A DNA stretch of 64,000 bases from an uncultured Flavobacteriales bacterium (GCA_913020435.1 CAJVZZ010000017.1:1-64000); one strand, 5' to 3'. Shown: positions 16,841 to 26,569, numbered from the stretch's first letter. A program made the numbers and translations. The notes: generated from the letters alone by a model not told the origin.

Positions 16841-17863
16841 ATGGGCTTATTTGATTTTTTTACCCAAGAAATTGCGATTGATTTGGGAACGGCCAATACT
16901 TTGATAATTCACAATGACAAGGTTGTTGTTGATGAGCCGTCAATTGTAGCGCAAGACCGGGTGTCTTCAAAATTTATTGCCGTGGGCAAGCAAGCAATGC
17001 AAATGCATGGTAAAACCCACGAAAACATTAAAACTATTCGTCCACTAAAGGACGGAGTAATTGCCGATTTTCATGCTGCAGAGCACATGATTAAGGGTAT
17101 GATCAAAATGATCAATACGGGTCGTAGAATTTTTCAGCCTTCATTGAAAATGGTAATCTGTATTCCTTCTGGAATTACCGAAGTTGAAAAACGTGCAGTA
17201 AAGGATTCTGCTGAGCATGCAGGTGCTAAAGAGGTTTACTTGATTTACGAACCTATGGCTGCTGCAATTGGAATCGGAATTGACGTTGAAGAGCCAATGG
17301 GCAACATGATTATCGATATTGGCGGAGGAACTTCTGAGATTGCAGTTATTGCGCTTGGAGGAATTGTTTGTGACAAATCTATTCGTGTAGCGGGTGATGA
17401 ATTCACGTCTGATATTGAAGATTATTTACGAAGACAGCACAATATATTAATTGGTGAAAGAACTGCTGAACGAATTAAAATTGAAGTTGGTGCAGCTTTG
17501 CCTGAGTTAGATGATCCTCCAGAGGATTACGCCGTTCATGGCAGAGATTTAATGACAGGTATTCCAAAGGAAATACATGTTTCGTATGTAGAGATTTCAC
17601 ATGCTTTAGATAAGTCAATTTCAAAAATTGAAGAAGCTATTTTATCTGCACTTGAAATGACACCGCCTGAACTTTCTGCCGATATTTACAAAACAGGAAT
17701 CTACTTAGCAGGAGGCGGCTCCATGTTAAGAGGATTGGACAAACGAATTAGCATGAAGACTAAGTTGCCAGTGCATGTTGCTGAAGATCCTTTAAGGGCA
17801 GTGGCAAGAGGAACGGGTATCGCACTTAAAAATGCTGATAATTTTAATTTCTTAATTAAGTAA
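16841..17863 (+). CDS. mreB: Rod shape-determining protein MreB
   Basis: Actin-like ATPase that polymerises under the inner membrane and guides lateral wall synthesis by the RodA/PBP2 elongasome. 340 residues, normal length. Phosphate-1 loop EIAIDLGTANTLI near residue 10, phosphate-2 MIIDIGGGTSEIAV and adenosine loop IYLAGGGSMLRGL are intact. The N-terminal MGLFDFF is a typical membrane-binding start. It is preceded by a strong Shine-Dalgarno sequence and followed 19 nt later by mreC. Confidence 0.98.
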   Translation: MGLFDFFTQEIAIDLGTANTLIIHNDKVVVDEPSIVAQDRVSSKFIAVGKQAMQMHGKTHENIKTIRPLKDGVIADFHAAEHMIKGMIKMINTGRRIFQPSLKMVICIPSGITEVEKRAVKDSAEHAGAKEVYLIYEPMAAAIGIGIDVEEPMGNMIIDIGGGTSEIAVIALGGIVCDKSIRVAGDEFTSDIEDYLRRQHNILIGERTAERIKIEVGAALPELDDPPEDYAVHGRDLMTGIPKEIHVSYVEISHALDKSISKIEEAILSALEMTPPELSADIYKTGIYLAGGGSMLRGLDKRISMKTKLPVHVAEDPLRAVARGTGIALKNADNFNFLIK

Positions 17864-17882
17864 ATTACAGGGAGAATAGCAC

Positions 17883-18719
17883 GTGCGTAATCTCATACAA
17901 TTTATTTGGAGACAGCATTTTACGCTATTATTTTTTGGACTGCAATTCATTGCGTTTTTTCTTTTAGTTCAAAACAACTCTTTTCAACGAGCAAATTTTT
18001 TAGGATTTGCGAATGAAGTCTCAGGTGGAGCATTTGAAGCTATTGCTGATGCGAAAGATTATTTGAGTTTAAAAGAGGTGAATGAAAATCTGGCTGAAGA
18101 GATAGGCCGATTAAAGTCTAACGAGCAAGAGGCGCATTTTGGGCTAACACCTTGGTTAAAAGTTATAAATGACAGCTTGTACCGCACTCAATATGAGTAT
18201 ACAAAAGCAAGAGTAGTTAACAGTACGGTTAGCCAACGCAACAACTATTTAACACTAAATCAGGGATCGGTAAACGGTTTCCAGCCAGAAATGGGTGTTG
18301 TTTGCAATGAAGGTATTGTTGGGATTATCAAAAATGTGTCACAACATTATTCAAGTGTGATATCAGTATTGCATTCTCGAACTCAAGTAAGTGCTAAACT
18401 AAAGTCTTCGGATTACTTTGGTGTATTGACATGGGACGGTAAAAAGGCAGATAAAGTTCAACTATCGGATATTCCGTCACATGTTAAAATTGCGATAGGC
18501 GATACCGTCGTAACTCGAGGATCAGGGGGTATTTTTCCAAGAAATGTCTTGATAGGGACTATAGCAGATTATAAACCCATCAGAGGAACTGATTTCTACA
18601 AAATAAATCTCAACTTGGTAGTCGATTTTAGAAAAGTGTCCTATGTTTTTGCGATAACCAATGCCATGATAAAGGAACAAAAGGAAGTTGAATTAAATCA
18701 AACTCAAGAAGATGATTAG
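17883..18719 (+). CDS. mreC: Rod shape-determining protein MreC
   Basis: Bitopic inner-membrane protein that links MreB to the periplasmic PBP2/RodA complex. 278 residues: a short cytoplasmic segment, one transmembrane helix (about 13-32), a helical coiled-coil linker (50-85) and the periplasmic beta domain with NNYLTLNQGSVNGFQPEMGV and GDTVVTRGSGGIFPRNVLIG. Start is GTG at 17883 with a GGGAG sequence upstream. It overlaps mreD by 8 nt, indicating translational coupling. Confidence 0.95.
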   Translation: MRNLIQFIWRQHFTLLFFGLQFIAFFLLVQNNSFQRANFLGFANEVSGGAFEAIADAKDYLSLKEVNENLAEEIGRLKSNEQEAHFGLTPWLKVINDSLYRTQYEYTKARVVNSTVSQRNNYLTLNQGSVNGFQPEMGVVCNEGIVGIIKNVSQHYSSVISVLHSRTQVSAKLKSSDYFGVLTWDGKKADKVQLSDIPSHVKIAIGDTVVTRGSGGIFPRNVLIGTIADYKPIRGTDFYKINLNLVVDFRKVSYVFAITNAMIKEQKEVELNQTQEDD

Positions 18720-19227
18720 TTCTAGTTTATCTATAGCAGTTCGGTTTTTCGTTCTAATTATCCTACAAGGATTAGTGCTTAATAATGTTCATGTTTTTGG
18801 AGTAGCTAGCACCTATTTCTATGTGATTTTTATTTTATTTTTACCTATTGAGTTCAATCGAATTGTTGTTATGTTGCTGGCTTTTGCTCTTGGATTAGCA
18901 ATAGATCTTTTTTCCTCGAGCTGGGGTCTACATACCTTTTCTTGTGTATTTATGGCCTATTTAAGACCAACACTTTTACGCTTTATAGCCCCAAGAGATG
19001 GTTACGAATTTAACGCTGTACCGAATTGGCATGAAATGGGTTTTGTTTGGTTTATCACCTACTCGTCGATTGCTGTTTTTATTCACCATTTTATCGTTCA
19101 TTTTGTTGAAGCCTTTCGTTTTTCCGAGTTCATTAATGTTTTGGGAAGAACATTAGCAAGCACCCTTTTTACCATGTTGCTACTGCTTATATTTCAGTTA
19201 TTTTCTTATAAATCCAATCGAAATTAA
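18712..19227 (+). CDS. mreD: Rod shape-determining protein MreD
   Basis: 171-residue integral membrane component of the elongasome with five to six hydrophobic segments. Sequence is poorly conserved across phyla, as expected for MreD; recognition rests on the topology, the GLAIDLFSSSWGLHTFSC segment (characteristic D-x-x-x-x-x-x-G-L-H) and position between mreC and mrdA. Overlaps mreC by 8 nt and mrdA by 1 nt (TAATG). Confidence 0.92.
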   Translation: MISSSLSIAVRFFVLIILQGLVLNNVHVFGVASTYFYVIFILFLPIEFNRIVVMLLAFALGLAIDLFSSSWGLHTFSCVFMAYLRPTLLRFIAPRDGYEFNAVPNWHEMGFVWFITYSSIAVFIHHFIVHFVEAFRFSEFINVLGRTLASTLFTMLLLLIFQLFSYKSNRN

Positions 19228-21056
19228 TGAAGCCGTTTGAGGATAGGAAATTTGTGATTCTTGGAATATTTTTGACCATTGGGCTCATTTTTTTAGGACG
19301 GTTATTTTTTATTCAGGTTATTGATGATTCGTACCAAATGTCCGCCAATAATCAGACATTGAGAACAATTACTCAATATCCTGTTAGAGGGTTAATTTAC
19401 GATAGGAATAAGCAACTTTTAGTATATAATGAAGCGGCATATGATCTAATGGTTGTGCCTTCTAAAGTCAGCGATTTTGATACAAGTTCATTTTGTCGGT
19501 TGCTTGGAATTTCAGATTCAGCTTTTGTTATTCGGCTTAAGAATGCTAGAAAATATAGTCGCTATCGACCTTCTGTTTTTGAGAAACAGATTCCTGCATC
19601 CCAATGGGCATTGGTATCAGAGCGTCTTTATAAATACAACGGATTTTATGGAGAAAAACGTACCCTTAGGAAATATCCTAAGGCAACTTCGGCTCATATT
19701 TTAGGATACATTTCAGAGGTAGGGAACTCTGACATTGCCAAAGATTCCTATTATAAAAGTGGCGATTATATTGGTAAAAGAGGCTTAGAAAAAGAGTATG
19801 AATCGGTATTGCGCGGAACTCGAGGAAAAAAAATCCTTATGGTAGATGTTCACAATCGGATTAAAGGAAATTATCGAAACGGCCTATATGATAGCTTACC
19901 TATCGCAGGTAAAAATTTGATTTGTTCTATAGACCGAGATCTGCAGGCCTTTGGGGAGTTACTAATGCAAGGAAAAAGAGGAAGTATAGTTGCAATTGAG
20001 CCATCGACCGGTGAAATTTTAGCGATGATATCAGCCCCAAGCTATGACCCTAACTTGTTGGTGGGAAGACCAAGATCAAAAAACTATCAAATGTTGCAAC
20101 AAAATGATTCGTTGAACCCATTATTCAATCGGACTATAAATGCAATGTACCGACCAGGTTCTATATTTAAAATCGTGCAGGCATTAGTGGCGCTTGATGA
20201 AGGAGTGATTACTCAAGAGACCCGATTTCAGTGTAACCGTGGAATAATAGGATGTCACGGTGACCATACATATGACGAATTGGTGGGAGCCATTCAGCAC
20301 AGCTGTAACCCTTATTTCTATCAAGTTTATAAGCGCTTAATTCAGCGTGGAGATAATACGAGTGTTTTTAAGGATGCTAATATGGGATTACAAACTTGGC
20401 AAGAACGTGTTAAATTGTTTGGTTTTGGAGTTCAATTAAAAACCGATTTACCTGGATTGAAAATGGGATTAGTTCCAACACCTGAATTTTATAATAAATG
20501 GTATGGAGAAAACCGCTGGGCTTTTTCAACGATTTACTCGAATAGTATTGGGGAGGGGGAATTACAAGTAGTTCCTATTCAAATGGCAAATTTGGCAGCG
20601 ATTATCGCCAATAAAGGATATTACTATCAGCCACATTTAATCAAGTCAATTGGAGAAGATTCTGTTAAACGATCCGAGTTTACTCAAAAATTTGATACTG
20701 AGGTTGATGCTAAGTATTTTGAACCCATTGTAAAGGCAATGTACAAGGTAGTTAATGAGAGGGGCGGAACCGCTCGCAGGGCCAGAATGGATAGTATCAT
20801 TGTCTGTGGAAAAACGGGGACGGTTCAGAACGATCCTTGGCCTGATCATTCCGTTTTTATGGCTTTTGCTCCCATGGAAAACCCTAAAATTGCGGTTGCG
20901 GTTTATGTAGAGTATTCAGACTATGGAGGTACTTGGGCGGCGCCAATATCAAGCTTAATGATTGAACAATATCTAACTGGAGAGATTAAGAGAAAAGACA
21001 AACAGAAACGGATAACAAATGCTTCATTTTTAGAGATATATGAGGGCAAAAAGTAG
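19227..21056 (+). CDS. mrdA: Penicillin-binding protein 2 (peptidoglycan transpeptidase)
   Basis: Class B PBP that cross-links new peptidoglycan during rod elongation. 609 residues: an N-terminal membrane helix (about 9-29), a pedestal/dimerisation domain (about 50-220) and the transpeptidase domain. Active-site motifs are the SxxK serine Ser312 (SIFK), SxN at 359 (SCN) and KTG at 529 (KTGT). A GHILGYISEVG-like segment (TSAHILGYISEVG) is conserved. Overlaps mreD by 1 nt and rodA by 17 nt; the overlap with its glycosyltransferase partner rodA is consistent with balanced synthesis of the pair. Confidence 0.97.
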   Translation: MKPFEDRKFVILGIFLTIGLIFLGRLFFIQVIDDSYQMSANNQTLRTITQYPVRGLIYDRNKQLLVYNEAAYDLMVVPSKVSDFDTSSFCRLLGISDSAFVIRLKNARKYSRYRPSVFEKQIPASQWALVSERLYKYNGFYGEKRTLRKYPKATSAHILGYISEVGNSDIAKDSYYKSGDYIGKRGLEKEYESVLRGTRGKKILMVDVHNRIKGNYRNGLYDSLPIAGKNLICSIDRDLQAFGELLMQGKRGSIVAIEPSTGEILAMISAPSYDPNLLVGRPRSKNYQMLQQNDSLNPLFNRTINAMYRPGSIFKIVQALVALDEGVITQETRFQCNRGIIGCHGDHTYDELVGAIQHSCNPYFYQVYKRLIQRGDNTSVFKDANMGLQTWQERVKLFGFGVQLKTDLPGLKMGLVPTPEFYNKWYGENRWAFSTIYSNSIGEGELQVVPIQMANLAAIIANKGYYYQPHLIKSIGEDSVKRSEFTQKFDTEVDAKYFEPIVKAMYKVVNERGGTARRARMDSIIVCGKTGTVQNDPWPDHSVFMAFAPMENPKIAVAVYVEYSDYGGTWAAPISSLMIEQYLTGEIKRKDKQKRITNASFLEIYEGKK

Positions 21057-22344
21057 CATATTTCAAAATATTGATTGGACTATATTTTGGGTGTATACCG
21101 CATTGGTGCTCATGGGGTGGGTTAATATTTATGCCGCTACTTATAATGAGCAACACCAATCAATTTTTGATTTGAGTATGTCTTACGGCAAACAAATGAT
21201 ATGGATTATAAGCTCTTATCTTTTGGTGTGGATTGTACTGATGCTAGACCCAAGATTCTTTTCACGCCTTGCATATCCTATCTATGCTCTCTGTATGGCT
21301 TTGTTGATTGGTGTCCTGATTTTTGGAACCGAAATAAAAGGAGCTAAATCATGGTTCACGTTTGGTAGTTTTTCCTTTCAACCTTCAGAACTCGCTAAGT
21401 ATGGAACTGCTCTAGCACTCACGTATTACCTTAGTTCACTAGGGAAAAAGTTCCAAGGAATTTTTGTTAGAATAAAAGCTTTTATAATTCTGCTAATTCC
21501 AGCAGGACTCATTTTATTGCAACCCGATACGGGCTCTGTTTTAGTCTATGCTTCTTTTATTTTTGTTATGTATCGAGAGGGGCTAAGTGGTAATATTCTA
21601 TTAATTGGGTTAGGTGCAGCGGCACTATTTGTATTGGCTTTATTGCTTAACTATACCACCTTTGATTTGCCCTTCGAATTGCAAATTTCTGGACAGACTT
21701 TAATGATTATTGTTGTTGGGATTATATGTCTCCTTATCCATCAGATGTTTCGTAAGGATAAAGGAATTAAGATTGTTATTATTTTAGTCTTTGGAGTTAT
21801 CGCTGGTTATGTGTATGGAGTAAACTATATGTTTAATGATGTATTAAAATCGCATCAGCAGTCCAGAATAAATGAGTTGCTGGGAATAGAGCACGACATC
21901 ACGGGTGCTGGTTATAACGTGCATCAATCCATGATTGCAATTGGTTCGGGGGGGGTGTTTGGAAAAGGGTTTTTAGAAGGAACCCAAACTAAGTTCAATT
22001 TTGTACCTGAGCAAAGTACTGACTTTATTTTTTGTACAGTTGGGGAGGAATGGGGATACTTTGGGAGTCTCGTAGTCATAGTTCTATTTCTGGTATTGCT
22101 CTTCCGAATAGTAATAATAGCTGAAAGGCAACGGTCTAAATTCTCAAGAATTTATGGCTATTGCGTTGCCAGTATTTTCTTTTTTCATTTGGCTATTAAT
22201 ATTGGGATGACCATTGGATTAGCTCCTGTAATCGGAATTCCATTGCCCTTCTTTTCCTATGGCGGTTCTAGTTTGTGGGCATTTACTATTCTCCTATTTA
22301 CATTCGTAAAAATGGACTCAGAGAGAATGCATATTTTGAGTTAA
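21040..22344 (+). CDS. rodA: Rod shape-determining protein RodA (SEDS glycosyltransferase)
   Basis: SEDS-family peptidoglycan polymerase partnered with PBP2. 434 residues with about ten transmembrane helices. Conserved SEDS features include FQPSELAKYGTALALTYYL, the LQPDTGSVLVY segment holding the functional aspartate, the GSGGVFGKGFLEGTQTKFNFVPEQSTDFIF loop and PFFSYGGSSLW near the C-terminus. It is somewhat longer than the E. coli protein because of an extra hydrophobic region around 215-260, usual in Bacteroidetes RodA. Last gene of the mre cluster, starting inside mrdA. Confidence 0.96.
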   Translation: MRAKSSIFQNIDWTIFWVYTALVLMGWVNIYAATYNEQHQSIFDLSMSYGKQMIWIISSYLLVWIVLMLDPRFFSRLAYPIYALCMALLIGVLIFGTEIKGAKSWFTFGSFSFQPSELAKYGTALALTYYLSSLGKKFQGIFVRIKAFIILLIPAGLILLQPDTGSVLVYASFIFVMYREGLSGNILLIGLGAAALFVLALLLNYTTFDLPFELQISGQTLMIIVVGIICLLIHQMFRKDKGIKIVIILVFGVIAGYVYGVNYMFNDVLKSHQQSRINELLGIEHDITGAGYNVHQSMIAIGSGGVFGKGFLEGTQTKFNFVPEQSTDFIFCTVGEEWGYFGSLVVIVLFLVLLFRIVIIAERQRSKFSRIYGYCVASIFFFHLAINIGMTIGLAPVIGIPLPFFSYGGSSLWAFTILLFTFVKMDSERMHILS

Positions 22345-22354
22345 AAGCAGGTTG

Positions 22355-22369
22355 AATTTTTAGTGTTGA
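22355..22369 (+). repeat. Post-stop 15-bp repeat, copy 2
   Basis: AATTTTTAGTGTTGA begins 11 nt after the rodA stop codon, identical to the copy after mgtE. The rest of the 274-nt gap to the next gene holds only a CTTTGCG direct repeat (22552-22558 and 22562-22568). Confidence 0.45.
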
Positions 22370-22618
22370 TTGTTTTGCGCTTCAATAAAAGGGTAGCTGA
22401 AAACAAATAATTCAAAGTTATTATAGACTTGAAGCTTTCTGATTCGTTTGCGTATCCAGTTCAGTAGATATTTGAAATAAGGTGATTTTGGAAAAACTTA
22501 GAACATTGACAGTAACTGATGGAAGCATTCTTTTTCCTTTCTCAGTACCTGCTTTGCGAAACTTTGCGTTACAGCTAATGTGCGGTTATCCATTTAACCG
22601 ACGGATAATTAAAGACTC

Positions 22619-24133
22619 CTACTGCTTCACAAAATTCAAATTCGAAAAATGAAAATCGGGATTAGGTAAATCAATAGCAAAGCCACTAACTTTTCCAGCT
22701 TCTACTTTAAAATTCGCAAAACCACGTGGTAAAAATTCGTCGTTAAACTTAAATACAAACGAATCGTTTTCCCAATGATTACAAGTTGCAGTAAATAATA
22801 TTTTAGCGGGTTCTAAAACCAGTTTGAGTTTAGCTTTTCTACCTTTTCCTTCTATTGAAACAGTAGCGTTTCCATAGAATTTATCCGAGTAAGTTCCAAC
22901 ATAGTTTTCTAAAGGTGCTGAAGGCACAGTTTCTGTTTTACGGTCTTTATCCTGTTTGTTCATTTTTACCGCACTCAAAGAATCTGACCTTTTACTATAG
23001 CTAGAAAAATCTTTAGACCAATCTCTTTTCGCTTCTCCAAACGCCTCATCCAACAATTTGTACATAAGAGCAGTACATATCGAAGACATGTCATTAGTTA
23101 ATACTACAATCCCCATATTTTCTTCAGGAACTAGAGCAACTTTAGTAATGTAACCTGGCAGTCCACCACCGTGATGAACTACTTTTTTACCATTATAATC
23201 CATTAAAAACCAACCAAACCCATAACCCTTAAAATGAGTGCCAATAGATGCATCAAAGCTTGAAACAGGTAATGGATTTTGCACACTGAAAATTTTTCGA
23301 ACAGTACTGGCTTTCAATAAAGTATCTCCATGGTGAATGCCTTCATTTAGCCAGAACTTAGTCCATGTCATCATGTCTACTACATTAGAATTTAGCGCTG
23401 CTGTAGCTCCACTGTTATCATAGTTTATTAGTTCCTGGGGTTTACGTTTTAAATGGGGATAAGCAATTTTTGTATTTTCTTTGTATTTTGTAATAGAAGA
23501 AATAGTTTGAGTCATTCCAAGTGGACTCAAAATCCTGGTATCTACAAATTTGTCCCATGTCATACCTGAAACCTTTGCAATTACTTCCCCTGCAGTAATA
23601 AACATTATGTTTTGATATCCAAATCCATTTCTAAATTCATAAGAAAGTGGCAAATGCTGAATTCTAGTAATTATTTCTTCTCTACTATAATTTGAGCCAT
23701 ACCACAATAAGTCACCATCAAATGTCTTAAGTCCACTTCGATGGCATAGTAAATCTTCAATGCTCATCATATTGGTGACTACAGGATCACTTAGCTTCCA
23801 ATTTGGTAAGTGTTTAGTCACTTTATCATCCCAGTTTAGTTTCCCCTCTTCGACTAACATTCCTATTGAAGCAGCCGTAAACGCTTTCGATAAAGAAGCA
23901 ATACCAAACATGGAGTTTGTACTAATACGTTGAGGTTCTCCAACTTTACTCACACCATAACCTTGCTGAAAAACGATATCACCATTCTGAATAACGCCGA
24001 TTGCTAAGCCAGGCATATTAAAATCACGCATCGATTTTTTTACATAATTATCAAATTTGCCAAAATCAATTTCTTGAGCATTAGCGTTGATTGCAAATAC
24101 AAAAGTTAGGAGTAGGATTAATTTAATTTTCAT
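22619..24133 (-). CDS. Serine hydrolase, beta-lactamase/class C family
   Basis: Exported 504-residue serine hydrolase of the beta-lactamase/PBP4-like (class C, S12) family. A signal peptide ends at NANAQ (residue 20). Catalytic motifs: SLSK at 80-83 with nucleophile Ser80, YQN at 173-175 and a HHGG motif at 320-323 in place of KTG. Residues 405-504 form the DUF3471-type C-terminal beta domain often fused to such enzymes. These proteins are usually D-aminopeptidases, esterases or peptidoglycan-related hydrolases, not drug-resistance beta-lactamases; the substrate here is unknown. Transcribed convergently with rodA. Confidence 0.88.
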   Translation of the reverse strand: MKIKLILLLTFVFAINANAQEIDFGKFDNYVKKSMRDFNMPGLAIGVIQNGDIVFQQGYGVSKVGEPQRISTNSMFGIASLSKAFTAASIGMLVEEGKLNWDDKVTKHLPNWKLSDPVVTNMMSIEDLLCHRSGLKTFDGDLLWYGSNYSREEIITRIQHLPLSYEFRNGFGYQNIMFITAGEVIAKVSGMTWDKFVDTRILSPLGMTQTISSITKYKENTKIAYPHLKRKPQELINYDNSGATAALNSNVVDMMTWTKFWLNEGIHHGDTLLKASTVRKIFSVQNPLPVSSFDASIGTHFKGYGFGWFLMDYNGKKVVHHGGGLPGYITKVALVPEENMGIVVLTNDMSSICTALMYKLLDEAFGEAKRDWSKDFSSYSKRSDSLSAVKMNKQDKDRKTETVPSAPLENYVGTYSDKFYGNATVSIEGKGRKAKLKLVLEPAKILFTATCNHWENDSFVFKFNDEFLPRGFANFKVEAGKVSGFAIDLPNPDFHFSNLNFVKQ

Positions 24134-24267
24134 CTTGTGAAATTATTAAATCGAATCAAGAACTAGGTAATAAATTGCTGTTTTTTGATAAAATGACTGC
24201 CAACCATTTTTCACATTATATTGTCTAAGTCTATATACCTGATTAACATTGTATTTTGGTCACAATT

Positions 24268-26442
24268 ATGCTCAAAAAGGCAGTATTTATAATTCTTATT
24301 ATTACTTGCGGTTTCGTATCGAAAGCCTATCATATAGTGGGCGGAGACATGACCTATAAATGCCTTGGAAATAATAGTTATGAAATAACTATGATTGTTT
24401 ATCGCGATTGCAATTCGAATGGCGCAAAGTATGATGATCCTGCTAACGTTGCTATTTATAACGACACGTTATTTAAAAACCTAACATTAGCACCAGTAGA
24501 CATTAGTGAATTACCTGCTAATATTTACGATCCTTGTTTTTCGGTTCCGTCAGGCGTTTGTGTGCAAATTGGTTATTATAGAAAAACGATTTATTTACCA
24601 CCAAACAGGAATGGCTATACAATTAGTTACCAGCGTTGTTGCCGAAATAGCTCACTTAAAAACATTAGTACTCCAGAAAAGGTAGGAACTACATTAACTA
24701 CAAATATTCCGGGTTCATTGCGATACGGATGCAATAATTCACCAGTATTCCAGAGAGCCCCTCCAATAGCTATTTGCCTTGGAAGTGACTTTAATTTTGA
24801 CCATAGCGCAACTGATGAAGATGGAGATTCGTTGGTTTATAAATTTTGTGATCCATTTACCGGAGGGTCTGATTTATATCGATTTTCTGGGCCTCCCAAT
24901 GGCATAATGCCTATTCCAGCTACAAAGCCTCCCTATAATACTGTGCCTTGGAATGCAGGTTATTCCGCAAACAATCCATTTAACATAGCAATTCCATTTC
25001 AGATTGATCCAAAAACGGGTAGAATTACAGGAATTCCTAGACAAACAGGGCAGTATTTGTATGGTGTGTGTGTAGATGAATATCGCAACGGTATTAAAAT
25101 TGGCACATCGCGAAGAGAATTTCAAGTTAACATTGTAATCTGTGAATCGAATACTGAGGCCAAGTTTAATACTCCACTTCCATGCTCTGGAATGGAGCAT
25201 GAGCTATTAAATAATAGTATTACGTCACGAACATTTCAGTGGGATTTTGACATGGACAACCCTGGAATGTTAACTTCCATAACTCAAACTCCAATAGTTA
25301 CCTTTCCTGATACGGGAACGTTTAGAGTGCGTTTGATTGCAAACCCTCAATTTGATTGTGCCGATACTATTGAGAAGTTGCTTCAGATATACCCGCCATT
25401 AAATCCAAAGGTTTTGGGCCCTCAATATGCGTGTTTGTCAAATCCTAATTTTAAATTTTCTGCTGCTGGTGAATACCAGCCTTACACAAAAATTTACTGG
25501 ACATTTAGTGAAGGTTCGAGTATAAGAACTGACACAGGAGAAGTTACTAAAGTGTTGAATTACCCGCAACTTGGTGAATTTGAAGTCCATATGGAAATGA
25601 CTCATGCAATTTGCAGTGCTGCGATAAAATTGAGGCCAGAGGTTATCGCAAATCCCGAATTAGACCTTGCTACTAGAAATACTGAAGGCTGCGCACCCTT
25701 ATTAGTTCAATTAGAAAATTTGTCAAAATCAGAAAGTCCCTTAGTCACTAAATGGACATTTACAAGAAACTTACGCTCAAGTTCAACTTCAACGAATGCT
25801 CAAGAACGCTGGAGATTTGTTGAACCGGGCAGTTATACAGTCTCGTTACTCACCTATACTGTCGATAAATGTAGAGATACCATTGGGCCTATTTATATTC
25901 CGATCGAGGTTTATGAAAGCCCATTGGCTAACTTTTCTTTGTCCGATTCGGTTATAAGTGTTTTTAATCCTGAAGTAGAAGTTTTGGCAAGTCCAAAAAG
26001 AGCTACGAAATGTGAATTGTTTGTTGGAAATTCTTTGTCTGAAAATGGCTGTAGCGGTTTTTTTATTTTAGAGGAACCGGGTATTTATAGAGTCAGTCAA
26101 ATGGTTACCAATGAAAATGGATGCACCGATACACTGTCTAAAACAGTTACGGTAGAAAATGAATATGCTTTTTTTGCTCCAAATTCGTTTACTCCAAATA
26201 CCGATGGAAAAAATGAAGAGTTCAGACCAGTTGTAATAGGTGCTAAAGAATATCTACTTACTATCTACGATCGATGGGGAAATACAATATTTACCTCCAA
26301 TGATCCTAAAATTGGCTGGGAGGGAATGAACTCTGAAAAGCAAGAAATAGCTCCAATTGGGGTTTATTTGTATCAAGCAAGGGTTATGGATTATTTGGAT
26401 GAGTTTCATTTTTACAGCGGAGAAGTCAACCTATTTCGATAG
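24268..26442 (+). CDS. T9SS type B secreted protein with gliding-motility C-terminal domain
   Basis: 724-residue exported protein. ATG at 24268 starts a clear signal peptide (MLKKAVFIILIITCGFVSKA); an upstream TTG at 24256 would only add four residues. Residues 25-250 are a Cys-rich N-terminal domain with YHIVGGDMTYKCLG, found at the front of many large Bacteroidetes surface proteins. PKD/Ig-like beta domains follow (about 290-630). The final 85 residues are a gliding-motility-associated C-terminal domain (FAPNSFTPNTDGKNEEF, YDRWGNTIF, PIGVYLYQARV), the T9SS type B sorting signal. Such proteins reach the surface or medium through T9SS. The ligand is unknown. Confidence 0.9.
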   Translation: MLKKAVFIILIITCGFVSKAYHIVGGDMTYKCLGNNSYEITMIVYRDCNSNGAKYDDPANVAIYNDTLFKNLTLAPVDISELPANIYDPCFSVPSGVCVQIGYYRKTIYLPPNRNGYTISYQRCCRNSSLKNISTPEKVGTTLTTNIPGSLRYGCNNSPVFQRAPPIAICLGSDFNFDHSATDEDGDSLVYKFCDPFTGGSDLYRFSGPPNGIMPIPATKPPYNTVPWNAGYSANNPFNIAIPFQIDPKTGRITGIPRQTGQYLYGVCVDEYRNGIKIGTSRREFQVNIVICESNTEAKFNTPLPCSGMEHELLNNSITSRTFQWDFDMDNPGMLTSITQTPIVTFPDTGTFRVRLIANPQFDCADTIEKLLQIYPPLNPKVLGPQYACLSNPNFKFSAAGEYQPYTKIYWTFSEGSSIRTDTGEVTKVLNYPQLGEFEVHMEMTHAICSAAIKLRPEVIANPELDLATRNTEGCAPLLVQLENLSKSESPLVTKWTFTRNLRSSSTSTNAQERWRFVEPGSYTVSLLTYTVDKCRDTIGPIYIPIEVYESPLANFSLSDSVISVFNPEVEVLASPKRATKCELFVGNSLSENGCSGFFILEEPGIYRVSQMVTNENGCTDTLSKTVTVENEYAFFAPNSFTPNTDGKNEEFRPVVIGAKEYLLTIYDRWGNTIFTSNDPKIGWEGMNSEKQEIAPIGVYLYQARVMDYLDEFHFYSGEVNLFR

Positions 26443-26525
26443 AATTTTGAATTTTTAATGTTGAGTGGTGCGTGTTGAGTTTCCAGTTTTGAGAATGAAA
26501 AATTCAACCTTAAAAATTCAAAATT
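26443..26525. repeat. Long inverted repeat between two genes
   Basis: AATTTTGAATTTTTAA (26443-26458) is the perfect reverse complement of TTAAAAATTCAAAATT (26510-26525). After one mismatch the arms continue pairing for five more bases. The 51-nt spacer includes a copy of the GTGTTGA-type repeat. It can form a long hairpin without a T-tract and could be a degenerate MITE/REP-like unit. Confidence 0.6.
26450..26464 (+). repeat. Post-stop 15-bp repeat, copy 3
   Basis: AATTTTTAATGTTGA begins 8 nt after the stop of the T9SS type B gene, one mismatch from copies at 12768 and 22355. Here it forms part of the left arm of the long inverted repeat. Confidence 0.4.
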
Positions 26526-26542
26526 TAATTACTTCTCTTTTC

Positions 26543-26550
26543 TAAGTTTG
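26543..26550 (+). promoter_or_regulatory. -7 element TAAGTTTG upstream of enoyl-CoA hydratase
   Basis: Exact TAnnTTTG match 20 nt before the ATG at 26570, just after the right arm of the inverted repeat. No clear -33 element. Confidence 0.5.
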
Positions 26551-26569
26551 CAATCCAAAATATATTGCA

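Noticed and set aside
22552-22568. CTTTGCG-AAA-CTTTGCG direct repeat
   Set aside because: Two 7-mers in one place are too short to call a repeat element without genome-wide counts.
22619-24133. Serine hydrolase as an antibiotic-resistance beta-lactamase
   Set aside because: The motif set (SxxK, YQN, HHGG plus DUF3471 domain) fits broad serine peptidase/esterase relatives; nothing points to drug hydrolysis.
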